Assembly: GCA_021732995.1 (NCBI GenBank)
Contig: JAKFWA010000025.1
Span: 1 to 64,000 of the forward strand
DNA length: 64,000 nucleotides
Origin: Planctomycetaceae bacterium
GTDB lineage: Bacteria; Planctomycetota; Planctomycetia; Planctomycetales; Planctomycetaceae
Direction of reading: 5' to 3'
The stretch's first letter is position 1. Each line of letters opens with the position of its first letter. Positions 8,100 through 17,442 of the stretch are shown here, in pieces. A program made the translations under genes and the position numbers. Below the pieces are notes generated by a model. The model saw only the letters and a list, made by a program, of their open reading frames with translations, did no database searches and was not told the DNA's origin.

Positions 8100-11000
8100 A
8101 TGCTGCGAACATTCAAGCGAACTTTCTGGTTCATCGGCCTGGTCCTTCTGGGAAGTAACTCGGTGCTGGCCGCCGATGCCGACCAGCAGAAATTCTTTGA
8201 GCAGCAGGTGCTGCCGATCCTGCGGGCGAACTGTTTCAAATGCCACGGTGGCGAACCACGCATCAAGGGTGAGTTCCGGATCACCAGCCGCGAGGGTTTG
8301 TTGAAGGGCGGCGAACTCGGGCCTGTAGTCAACCTGCAGAAGCCTGCCGAAAGTCTCATCCTGCAAGCGGTGAACTACGGCGATCTCAAGATGCCGCCCA
8401 GCGGGAAGCTCTCCGCTGAAAAAATTGCAATCCTGACCAAATGGGTGGAGATGGGGCTGCCGTGGTCAAACACTGCCGATTACGGTGTCAAACAGATTGA
8501 AGAGCACAGCACCGCGGACGAAGCCTCAACATATTGGGCCTATCAGCCGATTCGACGACCTGAAGCGCCTGCGGTGAAGACGTCGGCTTGGGTGAAGAAC
8601 CCGGTCGACGCGTTCGTGTTGAAAAAACTGGAAGCGGCGAAACTGCTGCCCAGCAAACCCGCCGACAAGATCGCGCTGCTGCGTCGAGTGACCTACGACC
8701 TCACCGGCCTACCCCCAACGCTGGCTGAAGTGGATGCGTTTCTAAAGGACACTTCTCCGCAGGCTTATGAACGCGTCGTTGATCGCCTGCTAGACTCACC
8801 GCGGTACGGTGAGAAACAAGGCCGCATGTGGCTGGACCTGGTGCGCTACGCGGAGACGCACGGCTACGAGCGTGATTCCGCCAAGCCTCAGGCGTGGCGC
8901 TTTCGAGATTACGTCATCGACTCGTTCAATCAGGATAAGCCCTACGACAAATTCCTGACCGAACAACTGGCGGGTGACGAGTTGGATGAAGTCACAGCGG
9001 AATCGCTGACCGCGACCGGCTACTACCGACTGGGCATCTGGGACGATGAACCCGCCGATCCGCTGCAGGCTCGCTACGACGGTTTGGATGACATCGTCAA
9101 AACGACGTCGGAAGTGGTCCTCGGCATGACGTTGGGCTGTGCGCGGTGCCACGATCACAAGGGCGACCCGCTGAAGCAGTCTGAGTACTACTCGATGCTG
9201 GCGTTCTTTCACGATGTCACGCACATGAACCGCGAGAACCTGCGGCGTTTCGCCACTGACGCGGATCGAGCCGCTCACGAAAAGCTGCTGCGCGAGCGTC
9301 AGGCGGAAGACGGCAAGCTCTATTCCGAGATCTACAGCATCGAACAGAAGCTGCGGCTCGCGTTGAAGGAGAAGCTCGAACCGAACGCAGATGCGACGAC
9401 GTCCGATCTGACCGACCTGAGTTTCAAGTTCTATCGTGACACGTGGGACTCGTTGCCCGACTTCAATTCACTGCGAGCCGAGGCTGAAGGCGTCATCGCT
9501 GACAACTACTTCAGTCTGAAACCCGCTTCGCGAGCCGAAGCGATCGGACTGGTGTTTGAGGGCAAACTGAAAGTTCCTGCCGCTGGTGAGTACACATTTG
9601 AAATCGACTCAACCGACGGAGCACGGCTGCTCATCAACGGGCAGAAGGTGATTGATCGTTCCGGCAAGGGAACATCAACGGTCAGCGGTAAGGCGACGCT
9701 CGCTGCCGGCCTGGTTCCGATCCGGCTGGAGTACTTCAACACCGTCGCGAAGCCGAAGCTCTCAGTGAGCTGGTCGGGACCGCAAGTCCCGCGCCGCGCG
9801 CTAAGTGATGACGGCATTCGCGGCGATGGTGCAGTGCTCGTCGCCGATTCGCGCAAGCAAGGCCAGGTCTGGAAATACACGACCACCAAACCTTCCGACG
9901 ACTGGATTCAACCGGACTACAGCGAGACATCCTGGGACGAAGGCGTGGGCGGCTTCGGACATCGCGGCACGCCGGGAGCCACCGTGCGCACAAGCTGGAA
10001 CGACTCGAATATCTGGCTGCGGAAGTCGTTTGAGGTCGGCGAAAAGATTCCGCCGGTGATCTCGCTCGACATTCATTACGACGAAGACTGCGAAGTGTAC
10101 TTCAACGGCAAGCTGGTCTTCACAGCGAAGGGCTTCTTGCGTGAGTACACCCGCGTCGGGCTACCACCTTCGGCGCTGGCGGCGTTGCATCCCGGACGCA
10201 ACGTGATCGCCGTGCACTGCGTGCAACGCGGAGGCGGCCAGTACATCGACGTGGGCGTCGTAGCGACAGCGGCGGAAGTGGACTTCGCGGCTGTGATGAA
10301 GACAGACGGCAAGCAACTGCTCGGGAATGACGTCGCCGCGCGTTATGCGCAACTCGTGAAGCAACTGGACGAGAGCAAGAAGACCAAGGCGCCGGAGTCT
10401 GGCACGCCGATCATGGCCGTGACCGAAGCGGGCAACGCGACGACTCACGTACTGCTGCGCGGCAATCCTCATCTGAAGGGACCCGTCGTGAAGCCGGCGA
10501 CTCCCGCCGCCCTCAAGATTCCGTCGCCGCCGGTCAGCGATCAGAGAACGAAGCAGGGTACCTCTGGAAAGCGACTCGCGCTGGCAAAGTGGCTCACTGA
10601 TCCTGCGAATCCGCTGACCGCACGCGTCTTCGCGAATCGACTCTGGCAGCAGCATTTCGGTCGCGGCATCGTCCCGACGTCGAATGACTTCGGGCAACTC
10701 GGCGAGCAACCGACGAATCCCGAACTGCTGGATTGGCTGGCTGCGGAACTGCAGTCTGGCCACTGGAAGATCAAACGCATGCACAAGCTGTTGCTGCTGT
10801 CGAACACGTACCAACAGGGCAACGGTGCGGAGTTCCTCAGCGCGAAACCGGCCGCTGGCTTTGCCGATCCGCAAACAGTTGACCCGAGCAACACGCTGCT
10901 GTGGCACTTCAACCCGCGACGTCTGCAGAGTGAGGAAGTTCGCGATTCGATCCTGGCCGTGACCGGCGAACTCAATCTGAAGGCGGGCGGTCCGAGCGTC

Positions 11001-11474
11001 TATGTGCCGATCCCGCGTGAAGTCCTGCAAGGACAATCTCAGCCGGGCGCCGGTTGGGGCAAGTCGCCCGCTGAGGATGAGGTTCGTCGCAGCGTCTACG
11101 TGCATCTGAAGCGTTCGCTGCTGGTGCCGATCTTGGAGATTCACGACCAGCCGGACACCGATTCCAGTTGCCCGGCCCGTTACGTGACGACGGTTCCCAC
11201 GCAGTCCCTGGGGATGCTCAATGGTGAATTCACCAACGAGAAAGCCGCCAAGCTGGCCGAACGCCTGCGCCGCGAAGGTGCGGGTGATCTGGCGGCTCAG
11301 GTCCGTCTGGCGATCAAGCTGACAACATCACGCACCGCCAGCGATGCCGAAGTGAATGAGGACGTCGCCTTCATCAAACGTTTGCAGCAAGCCCGCAAAC
11401 TCTCCGAGGCGGACGCGATGAAGATGTACTGCCTGTTGGCACTTAACACGAATGAGTTCGTCTACCTGGATTGA
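8100..11474 (+). CDS. Exported PSD1-type cytochrome protein (PSCyt1-DUF1549-PA14-DUF1553)
   Basis: 1,124 residues from the ATG at 8100, chosen because MLRTFKRTFWFIGLVLLGSN is a signal peptide; the frame is open 132 bases further upstream but without family sequence. Domains in order: planctomycete cytochrome-c domain with heme motif C45-x-x-C48-H49 and MPP near residue 98; DUF1549 (about 150-370) with a second CxxCH (C347-A-R-C-H-D-H); a PA14/GLEYA-like carbohydrate-binding fold (about 495-565, TDGARLLINGQ); a galactose-binding-like sandwich (about 580-720); DUF1553 (about 820-1110). Proteins of this class are numerous in planctomycetes and are suspected to act in polysaccharide breakdown with DUF1501 partners, but the chemistry is unproven. 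No DUF1501 gene is adjacent here. Confidence 0.9.
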   Translation: MLRTFKRTFWFIGLVLLGSNSVLAADADQQKFFEQQVLPILRANCFKCHGGEPRIKGEFRITSREGLLKGGELGPVVNLQKPAESLILQAVNYGDLKMPPSGKLSAEKIAILTKWVEMGLPWSNTADYGVKQIEEHSTADEASTYWAYQPIRRPEAPAVKTSAWVKNPVDAFVLKKLEAAKLLPSKPADKIALLRRVTYDLTGLPPTLAEVDAFLKDTSPQAYERVVDRLLDSPRYGEKQGRMWLDLVRYAETHGYERDSAKPQAWRFRDYVIDSFNQDKPYDKFLTEQLAGDELDEVTAESLTATGYYRLGIWDDEPADPLQARYDGLDDIVKTTSEVVLGMTLGCARCHDHKGDPLKQSEYYSMLAFFHDVTHMNRENLRRFATDADRAAHEKLLRERQAEDGKLYSEIYSIEQKLRLALKEKLEPNADATTSDLTDLSFKFYRDTWDSLPDFNSLRAEAEGVIADNYFSLKPASRAEAIGLVFEGKLKVPAAGEYTFEIDSTDGARLLINGQKVIDRSGKGTSTVSGKATLAAGLVPIRLEYFNTVAKPKLSVSWSGPQVPRRALSDDGIRGDGAVLVADSRKQGQVWKYTTTKPSDDWIQPDYSETSWDEGVGGFGHRGTPGATVRTSWNDSNIWLRKSFEVGEKIPPVISLDIHYDEDCEVYFNGKLVFTAKGFLREYTRVGLPPSALAALHPGRNVIAVHCVQRGGGQYIDVGVVATAAEVDFAAVMKTDGKQLLGNDVAARYAQLVKQLDESKKTKAPESGTPIMAVTEAGNATTHVLLRGNPHLKGPVVKPATPAALKIPSPPVSDQRTKQGTSGKRLALAKWLTDPANPLTARVFANRLWQQHFGRGIVPTSNDFGQLGEQPTNPELLDWLAAELQSGHWKIKRMHKLLLLSNTYQQGNGAEFLSAKPAAGFADPQTVDPSNTLLWHFNPRRLQSEEVRDSILAVTGELNLKAGGPSVYVPIPREVLQGQSQPGAGWGKSPAEDEVRRSVYVHLKRSLLVPILEIHDQPDTDSSCPARYVTTVPTQSLGMLNGEFTNEKAAKLAERLRREGAGDLAAQVRLAIKLTTSRTASDAEVNEDVAFIKRLQQARKLSEADAMKMYCLLALNTNEFVYLD

Positions 11475-11514
11475 AGGACTGAACGCTAGTCGTCGCGTTC
11501 TTGCCCGCAAGATT

Positions 11515-11601
11515 GGGTGGCACGCTCTGAGCTGAAAGCGAAGGGCGTGGCTATCCAGCCTCCCACGCCCTTCCCGTTGGTCAGGGTCGTGCCACCCTGA
11601 C
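11515..11601. repeat. Dispersed palindromic repeat GGGTGGCACG...CGTGCCACCC, copy 1
   Basis: An element bounded by perfect 10-bp inverted ends (GGGTGGCACG and CGTGCCACCC) with an inner pair AGGGCGTGG/CCACGCCCT. A second copy with the same order of blocks lies at 47492-47580. It sits in the 240-bp gap between the cytochrome-type gene and hisF; transcribed as RNA it would fold into a long stem and could end the upstream transcript. Confidence 0.7.
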
Positions 11602-11715
11602 ACGAGCTTGGGAATTTGAGGCGTCTCGCGGGCCTAGAGACTTTTCCGCCGGGGAAGCGATCCACCATGATATGTGTCTGACTTCCTGTCTTATCAAAGA
11701 TTCATACCGTCCATC

Positions 11716-12495
11716 ATGCTCGCCAAACGCATTATTCCTTGCCTCGACGTTCACGCCGGTCGCGTGGTCAAAGGCGTTAACTTTCTACAACTGCGGGATG
11801 CAGGCGATCCTGTGGAAATCGCCGCTCGCTATGAAAAAGAGGGCGCGGACGAACTGGTGTTCCTCGACATCACCGCCAGCCACGAACAGCGCAACATCAT
11901 CCTGGATGTCGTTCGTCGCACTTCCGAAGTGTGCTTCATGCCGCTCACCGTCGGGGGGGGTATTCGCACCGTTGATGATATTCGTACTTTATTGAGCAAC
12001 GGCTGCGACAAGGTCTCGATCAACTCGGCGGCCGTGAAGACGCCGGATCTGATTCGCGAGTCCGCTCTGCGATTTGGCAGTCAGTGCATCGTCGTCAATA
12101 TCGACCCCAAACGGATCAAGCTGCCGGATGGCTCCGAGAAGTGGGATGTGCACATCAACGGCGGACGCCTCCCGACTGGGCTGGAAGCCGTCGCCTGGGC
12201 GAAGGAAGTCGAGCGACTGGGAGCGGGCGAGATCGTGCTCACGTGCATGGACGCTGATGGTACCAAGAACGGCTACGACATCGAGATCACTCGCGCTGTG
12301 GCCGACGCGGTGAAGATTCCCGTGGTCGCCAGTGGGGGCTGTGGAAGTCCTCATCACATGTGGGAAGCGGTCACCGCGGGGCATGCCAGTGCCGCTTTGG
12401 CTGCTAGCATCTTCCACTATGGCGAATACTCCATTCAGGAAACGAAGCGTTACATGGCCGAACGCGGGGTGCCGATGCGGCTGGCTCCGGCGTGA
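11716..12495 (+). CDS. hisF: Imidazole glycerol phosphate synthase subunit HisF
   Basis: 259 residues from the ATG at 11716, which gives the invariant HisF N-terminus [12 protein letters not shown]; the frame is open 14 codons further upstream but that adds a non-family extension. HisF is the cyclase of histidine synthesis: with HisH it converts PRFAR plus glutamine-derived ammonia to imidazole glycerol phosphate and AICAR. Catalytic D11 ([12 protein letters not shown]) and the D130 region (VNIDPKR) are present, as are the (beta/alpha)8 phosphate loops TVGGGIRT and VASGGCGSP. No hisH or other his gene is adjacent. The next gene, a PilT-like ATPase, follows after 77 bp. Confidence 0.95.
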   Translation: MLAKRIIPCLDVHAGRVVKGVNFLQLRDAGDPVEIAARYEKEGADELVFLDITASHEQRNIILDVVRRTSEVCFMPLTVGGGIRTVDDIRTLLSNGCDKVSINSAAVKTPDLIRESALRFGSQCIVVNIDPKRIKLPDGSEKWDVHINGGRLPTGLEAVAWAKEVERLGAGEIVLTCMDADGTKNGYDIEITRAVADAVKIPVVASGGCGSPHHMWEAVTAGHASAALAASIFHYGEYSIQETKRYMAERGVPMRLAPA

Positions 12496-12572
12496 CTCAG
12501 GATGAGTAAGTAAGAAACACTTCTCGCTTTCATTTCAATCAATTCAACACTCTTCAATCGCGACAGACAACC

Positions 12573-13715
12573 ATGGTTCAAATCAGCGACTGGAAGCAAT
12601 CGACCTACGTTCCCAACAAGCCGATCGAGATCGACAAGATCTTCAAGGCGTCGATTGACATGAAGTGCTCGGACATCCATTTGCAGGTGGGCAAGCCGGC
12701 CATCTTTCGTATTCGCGGCGAGTTGACTCCGCTGAAGATGGCACCGATCACCGAATCGCAAATGATCGAGCTGACCTTCCCGATGATGGATCAACGCAAG
12801 CTGGACATCTTCCACAACGACGGTGGTTCCGACTTCGCCAAGTTCGTGGAACACAACGGCGAGGCCTGGCGCTTTCGTATCAATCTCTTCACGCAGGTCG
12901 GCAAGGTGGGCATGGTCGCTCGTAAGATCGAACGGACCATTCCCCCGTTCGAGGGCCTCTACCTGCCACCCATCATGGAAGAGTTGTGCAAGTACGATCA
13001 GGGCATGGTGCTGCTGGCGGGCGTGACGGGATCGGGTAAGTCCACGACGGTTGGTTCGATGATCAACTGGATCAACGCCAACATGAATAAGCACATCGTC
13101 ACGATCGAGGACCCGATTGAATTCGTCTACACATCCACGAACTGCCTGATCAATCAACGCGAGATCGGACAAGACGTCATCGACTTCCACGTGGCCATGA
13201 AGCACGCCGTGCGACAAGACCCCGACATCATGCTCGTGGGTGAAATGCGCGATCGTGAAACGTTCGAAACCGCCATTCACGCGGCGGAAACTGGACACCT
13301 GGTGTTTGGAACAATCCACGCATCCAGCGCTCCGGGAACGATCTCGCGTATTCTGGACCTCTTCCCGCAAGAAATGCACGGTGCCATCCGCGCCTCGATG
13401 GCCATGAACATGCAGGCCATTGTCGGACAGAAACTGCTCAAGACCATCGTGGATAAGCCCAGCCGCGTCCCGATTGAAGAGATCATGATCTTCAATGCGG
13501 TGATTCGTAAGGCGGTGCTCGAAGGCGAGGACCAGAAGCTTTACGGCTACATCAAGTCGTTCCGCACGGACGGCATGCAGACCTTTAACGATAGCCTGTA
13601 TGACTTCATTCAGAAGGAATACATCAGCCGTGCGGCCGCGTTCGAAATCTCGCCGAACATCGAAGAGCTGAAGATGAAGCTGAAGGGTATCGAAGTCCGC
13701 AGCACCTCAATGTAG
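12573..13715 (+). CDS. PilT/PilU-like type IV pilus retraction ATPase
   Basis: 380 residues, the usual length for PilT-family motors that depolymerise type IV pili at the inner membrane. Visible are an N-terminal PAS-like region with SDIHLQVGKPAIFRIRGEL, Walker A GVTGSGKSTT near residue 152, Asp box TIEDPIEF, Walker B DIMLVGEMRD and the His box ETGHLVFGTIHA. The C-terminal FNAVIRKAVLEG corresponds to the AIRNLIRE helix of PilT. It could be PilU-like rather than PilT proper. No other pilus motor or pilin gene is adjacent; the only other pilus-related items in the window are at 39.7-41.2 kb. Confidence 0.88.
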   Translation: MVQISDWKQSTYVPNKPIEIDKIFKASIDMKCSDIHLQVGKPAIFRIRGELTPLKMAPITESQMIELTFPMMDQRKLDIFHNDGGSDFAKFVEHNGEAWRFRINLFTQVGKVGMVARKIERTIPPFEGLYLPPIMEELCKYDQGMVLLAGVTGSGKSTTVGSMINWINANMNKHIVTIEDPIEFVYTSTNCLINQREIGQDVIDFHVAMKHAVRQDPDIMLVGEMRDRETFETAIHAAETGHLVFGTIHASSAPGTISRILDLFPQEMHGAIRASMAMNMQAIVGQKLLKTIVDKPSRVPIEEIMIFNAVIRKAVLEGEDQKLYGYIKSFRTDGMQTFNDSLYDFIQKEYISRAAAFEISPNIEELKMKLKGIEVRSTSM

Positions 13716-14187
13716 GCCCGGATTCCCGGCACCTGCCGCTGATTTCCCCCGCGGCGCGAAAGCCAGGATCCGCTTTCGCGCCCGGTGCGGTTCTCAACAG
13801 CATTGCTCTCCGCAATCGCAACTCGCACGACGAGTTTCCGCACGTGCTCAGAGAGTGCAGAAGTTGCCTGTGGCGGTACATCGTATTGACCGAATTGCTA
13901 AGGCGTCGTACCACTCACATCCCTTCACTGCCCTCTCCGTCAGATTCCCTCCAAAGCCGCTCTTATCCTTCCTTCGCGGCCTTCCCACATCGCGATCAAG
14001 ACTCCTTCGGAGTTGCTCGCCTTTCACCGCAAATATCACGCTCTTCCTCAAGTAAAAAATCTGACATTGACATAGCGAGGGATTGCTATGTCGGTGTCTG
14101 TCCTCACGGTAGCGAACTCAGGGACGAGTGCGCTGCGTGAGGTCTTTTACGCCTCTACTCAAATCTACCCTTTCAATTTTCGGGTGC
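13716..14187. other. Intergenic region and porin leader with three hairpins
   Basis: About 470 bases. A perfect 11-bp hairpin at 13753-13782 (arms GGCGCGAAAGC/GCTTTCGCGCC, 8-base loop, no T-run) may mark the end of the PilT-type transcript. Two further hairpins at 14063-14098 and 14102-14142 lie shortly before the porin start. Short open frames here have no recognisable family sequence. Confidence 0.6.
14063..14142 (+). promoter_or_regulatory. Tandem hairpins in the leader of the porin gene
   Basis: First hairpin 14063-14076 with 14085-14098: 14 pairs including two G-T wobbles, 8-base loop. Second hairpin 14102-14114 with 14131-14142: CCTCACG pairs with CGTGAGG, then a small bulge and AGCG with CGCT, 16-base loop, followed immediately by TCTTTTA. 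The stacked pair with a T-rich end, 45 bases before the porin ATG, looks like an attenuator or an RNA control element. It matches no riboswitch I recognise. Confidence 0.45.
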
Positions 14188-15684
14188 ATGATGATGGATC
14201 GTGTTGCGCCGCGAATCAGGTCGTTCGTTCTGGCTCTCTGTTGTCTTGGGTCAGCCACCGCTGCGTGTGCTCAAGGCCCCTTCAACGAAGCGGCCGAATA
14301 CGGCGACATCCGCAACGAAGGGCGGGGGCAGTTCTCGCAGTCACCCGAAACGTCTGGGTATGCCGTGGCCTACGATGCCAATGCGCAGATGACCGACATC
14401 GAGGCACGGCTGAGCAACGAGATTCAGCGTCTGCGACATGACCTCGACACGCTGAAAGCCGCACCAGCCAAACCGAAGTATCCGACGGTGGAAGTCCACG
14501 GCGCCTTCCAGGTGGATGACGGCTGGTTCGATCAGTCTGCCAACAACATTGCGACCATCAATGATCTGGACGGCACCGGTAATGGAGACATCCTGGACGG
14601 CGCGAGTTTCCGGCGAGCCCGCATCTCAGCGAACGGTGCGGTCGCTGAGAACATGAACTACTTCATGCAGATGGACTTCGCGGCGTTCGGACGCCCGACG
14701 TTCACCGACCTGTGGCTCGAATTCACCAAGGTGCCTGTCTTCGGCAACGTAAAAGTCGGCCAATGGAAGCAACCGTTCTCCTTGGAGGTCGTTTCCAGCT
14801 TTCGATACACGACGTTCGCGGAACGCTCCCTGTTGTTTCAGGCGTTCGATCCGTTCCGCCACATCGGCGTTGGGTTCTGGAATTACTCCGAAGATGAGCG
14901 AATGACCTGGGCGGCGTCGTTCTATCGACCGGGACAGGATCAGTTCGGCGGTTCGCTTTCGGACAATGGTGGCTATGCCGGCGTTGGCCGCCTGACCTAC
15001 TTGCCATGGTGGGAATGCGAAGGGGCTGAGTACCTGCACGTGGGTGTGGGCTACAACTACGTAGCTCCCAAGGATGAAACCGCTCGCTTCCGCACGATTC
15101 CCGAGTACTTCGTGGGAGAGCAAGCAGGTCAGACGCCGATTGGAACATCGAACGCGGCTGCACCTGGCCCGATCAATGGCACACCATTCTTCGTCGACAC
15201 AGGCGCGCGAGGAGTGCGTAATTACAACCTCTTCGGTACAGAAATGTTGTGGGTTAACGGTCCGTTGTCAGTGCAGTCTGAATCGATGTGGCTGTATGGA
15301 ACCCGCACCAACGGCGTCAGCATGTACTTCCCCGGTATGTATGCGCAAGCGGGCTACTTCCTGACTGGTGAGCATCGTCCCTACAACCGCAAGCAGGGGG
15401 CGATCGACCGCATTCAAGTCAAACGTCCGTTCGGAATCTCCCACAACGACGATTGCGAAAACGGCTGGGGCGCCTGGGAAGTCGCGGCGCGCTACTCATA
15501 CATCAATCTCAACAGCAAAGACATTCTGGGAGGCCAGTTATCGGACGTGACGCTGGGCTTGAACTGGTATGTCAACAACTACTGCAAGTTCCAGTTCAAC
15601 TACATCCGCACGTTCCTCGACAACCCGGTGCATGGCGACAGCACGGCCAACATCTACGGCCTACGCGCCCAGGTGGATTTCTAA
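14188..15684 (+). CDS. Phosphate-selective-porin-like outer-membrane protein
   Basis: 498 residues from the first of three consecutive ATG codons at 14188; the signal peptide follows ([20 protein letters not shown]). A short coiled coil ([20 protein letters not shown], about 70-90) precedes the barrel, as in OprP/OprO-type and trimeric-anchor porins. The barrel shows many alternating strands with aromatic ends, for example [24 protein letters not shown] and [13 protein letters not shown], typical of the Porin_O_P family, and the protein ends YGLRAQVDF with the terminal Phe expected for BAM recognition. Substrate cannot be read from sequence; phosphate or polyphosphate is only a family-based guess. 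It is monocistronic, between the pilus motor and convergent hydrolase genes. Confidence 0.85.
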   Translation: MMMDRVAPRIRSFVLALCCLGSATAACAQGPFNEAAEYGDIRNEGRGQFSQSPETSGYAVAYDANAQMTDIEARLSNEIQRLRHDLDTLKAAPAKPKYPTVEVHGAFQVDDGWFDQSANNIATINDLDGTGNGDILDGASFRRARISANGAVAENMNYFMQMDFAAFGRPTFTDLWLEFTKVPVFGNVKVGQWKQPFSLEVVSSFRYTTFAERSLLFQAFDPFRHIGVGFWNYSEDERMTWAASFYRPGQDQFGGSLSDNGGYAGVGRLTYLPWWECEGAEYLHVGVGYNYVAPKDETARFRTIPEYFVGEQAGQTPIGTSNAAAPGPINGTPFFVDTGARGVRNYNLFGTEMLWVNGPLSVQSESMWLYGTRTNGVSMYFPGMYAQAGYFLTGEHRPYNRKQGAIDRIQVKRPFGISHNDDCENGWGAWEVAARYSYINLNSKDILGGQLSDVTLGLNWYVNNYCKFQFNYIRTFLDNPVHGDSTANIYGLRAQVDF

Positions 15685-15741
15685 TCCTTGTTCACAGGAA
15701 TCAATCGGGCCTTGGGACGCAGCCGTCTGCTTCCGGGCAGC

Positions 15742-17400
15742 TCAGTTCGCCTTCGGCTCGGAGTAAATCGGTAGCGTGACGCGAGACGGATACTTGCTGG
15801 AGAAGTGCACGCTGTTACTGGCGACGCGAGTTTTGCCGGGGATCAAGTGAGGATCTCCCGTGTTGGGATTCGGCTCGAAGCGGGGAGCGTTCGACGACGA
15901 GACCGCAATGCGGATCTGATGGCCTTTGTTGAAGATCAGCGACGTGCTCCACAGGTCGACTTGCAATTCGTAGACCTCGCCGGCAACGAGTGGTTCATGC
16001 TTCTCATAACTCTTGCGGAGCGACGCTCGGCGAATGCCGTCCGTCACCAGCAGGGACTTTCCGTCAGGAAAGACATCACTGAGTTTCACCGTGAAATCCG
16101 TATCCGGGCAATCTGACGAGATAAACAACGTCGCCGTGATGCGGCCCGTGACTTCAACCGGCTCGGCCAGCTTTTCGGACGTGAACAGCAGCACGTCAGG
16201 CCGCGACTCAACCGGCCGCTGGTCCATCGGACCTTTGGTAATCAGCAGGTTCTGGCCGCCGCGTGTCGGAACTGGATTCGCCGGGTCGTATTTGTAGGTC
16301 AACTTGCCGTCGGACTCAGCGGACTCTTTGGTGCTCAGGGATCGATCCGCGTGGAGATAGTAAGAAGTGGCCTTCGCAGCGGGCGGCCAGGTATCTGCCG
16401 AACGCCAGAAGTTGCCGGGAGCGCCGGGCGTGACTGTGTCGCCCATCACGTAGTAGTTCACAGGCTTCAGAGTCTTGATGTCCGTGCCTGGCTTGCCGAC
16501 CCAGTAATCAAGGATATTCATCGGCGCGGCGGAATTGATCGGCGCCTTTGCCAAGTTGGGATAGTTTACAGCCTCGTTGAAAGCGCCGTGCGCTGTGGGC
16601 GTAATGAGCAGGAAGCACTTGCCGCGAGCGTTCGGACCGCCGCGACTTTGAATCTCGGTGAAGGAGTTGATCGAACCCTGAATGAAGATGTCGTACCAGC
16701 CCCCGTGAAACACGCCGGGAGCGTCGACCTGGTTCGCATGAGCTTCGGCGCTCAGCTTCTTCCAGAAGTCGTCATAGGTCGTGTGCTGCAGAAACGTCGG
16801 CAGGTTGATGTCATCCATCTTGGTCTGCTTGAGCCAACCTTCCAGCAGTTCCTTGCGCCACACCCCGCCTTGATACGCGGCCTGATGGTAATACTCTGAG
16901 AACGCGACGCTGACGACTTGCCCCTTCAGCGCCTCCGGCGCATTCGGGGCTGCCATGTTCTGAGCGATACCCAATGCGGACGCGCCGTAGGTAATCACCT
17001 TGCCATTGGACCATTCCTGCTTGGCGACCCACTTCAGAGTGTCGTGTCCGTCTTGATGTTCACCGCCCAGACCATCGTTACCGAAGATGATGGCGTGATG
17101 TCCTTCCGAGGCGAACCGGCCGCGCATGTCCTGCACCACCAGCACATAGCCGAGCTTATTCACAATCCCGGCCGTGCCGCCGTTGCCCTTCTTGTTGTAG
17201 GGCGTGCGAATCAACAGCGTCGGTAACGGACCTTTGCCGTCCTCCGGCACATACACATCCGACGCCAGTTTGACACCGTCGCTCATGGCGACCATTTCGG
17301 TCTGGACCGCCGCCGACGCGTAGAACGGCCAGCCTGCGAACTGCACCGCCAGCAACACTAAACCGACAACCAGAGATCGAAGCACGGGGGCACGACTCAT
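15742..17400 (-). CDS. Exported CocE/NonD-family (X-Pro dipeptidase-like) hydrolase
   Basis: 552 residues with a signal peptide (VLRSLVVGLVLLAVQFAGWPFYASA). The alpha/beta-hydrolase part starts with MVAMSDGVKLASDVYVPE and LLIRTPYNKKG; the predicted nucleophile is the Ser of TYGASALGIAQNMAA, and the catalytic His is probably in ITPTAHGAF. The usual GxSYxG reads GASALG, so the aromatic after Ser is absent. The C-terminal third (from about 390) is the beta-jelly-roll PepX_C domain. Known members hydrolyse esters (cocaine esterase) or acyl-amino-acid bonds. Last gene of a leftward run after the DUF1549 gene, separated by 42 bp, so probably co-transcribed. Confidence 0.88.
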   Translation of the reverse strand: MSRAPVLRSLVVGLVLLAVQFAGWPFYASAAVQTEMVAMSDGVKLASDVYVPEDGKGPLPTLLIRTPYNKKGNGGTAGIVNKLGYVLVVQDMRGRFASEGHHAIIFGNDGLGGEHQDGHDTLKWVAKQEWSNGKVITYGASALGIAQNMAAPNAPEALKGQVVSVAFSEYYHQAAYQGGVWRKELLEGWLKQTKMDDINLPTFLQHTTYDDFWKKLSAEAHANQVDAPGVFHGGWYDIFIQGSINSFTEIQSRGGPNARGKCFLLITPTAHGAFNEAVNYPNLAKAPINSAAPMNILDYWVGKPGTDIKTLKPVNYYVMGDTVTPGAPGNFWRSADTWPPAAKATSYYLHADRSLSTKESAESDGKLTYKYDPANPVPTRGGQNLLITKGPMDQRPVESRPDVLLFTSEKLAEPVEVTGRITATLFISSDCPDTDFTVKLSDVFPDGKSLLVTDGIRRASLRKSYEKHEPLVAGEVYELQVDLWSTSLIFNKGHQIRIAVSSSNAPRFEPNPNTGDPHLIPGKTRVASNSVHFSSKYPSRVTLPIYSEPKAN

Positions 17401-17442
17401 GAGATCGCTCCTGAAACCAGCCGTCGAGAACCATGCAACGGC

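Noticed and set aside
10161-11144. 327-codon open frame on - inside the cytochrome-type gene
   Set aside because: Antisense shadow of a strong coding frame; Arg/Gln-rich, no signal peptide, no family pattern.
13844-14140. Small ORFs in the porin leader region
   Set aside because: Ser/Arg-rich text overlapping the two hairpins; no coding character.
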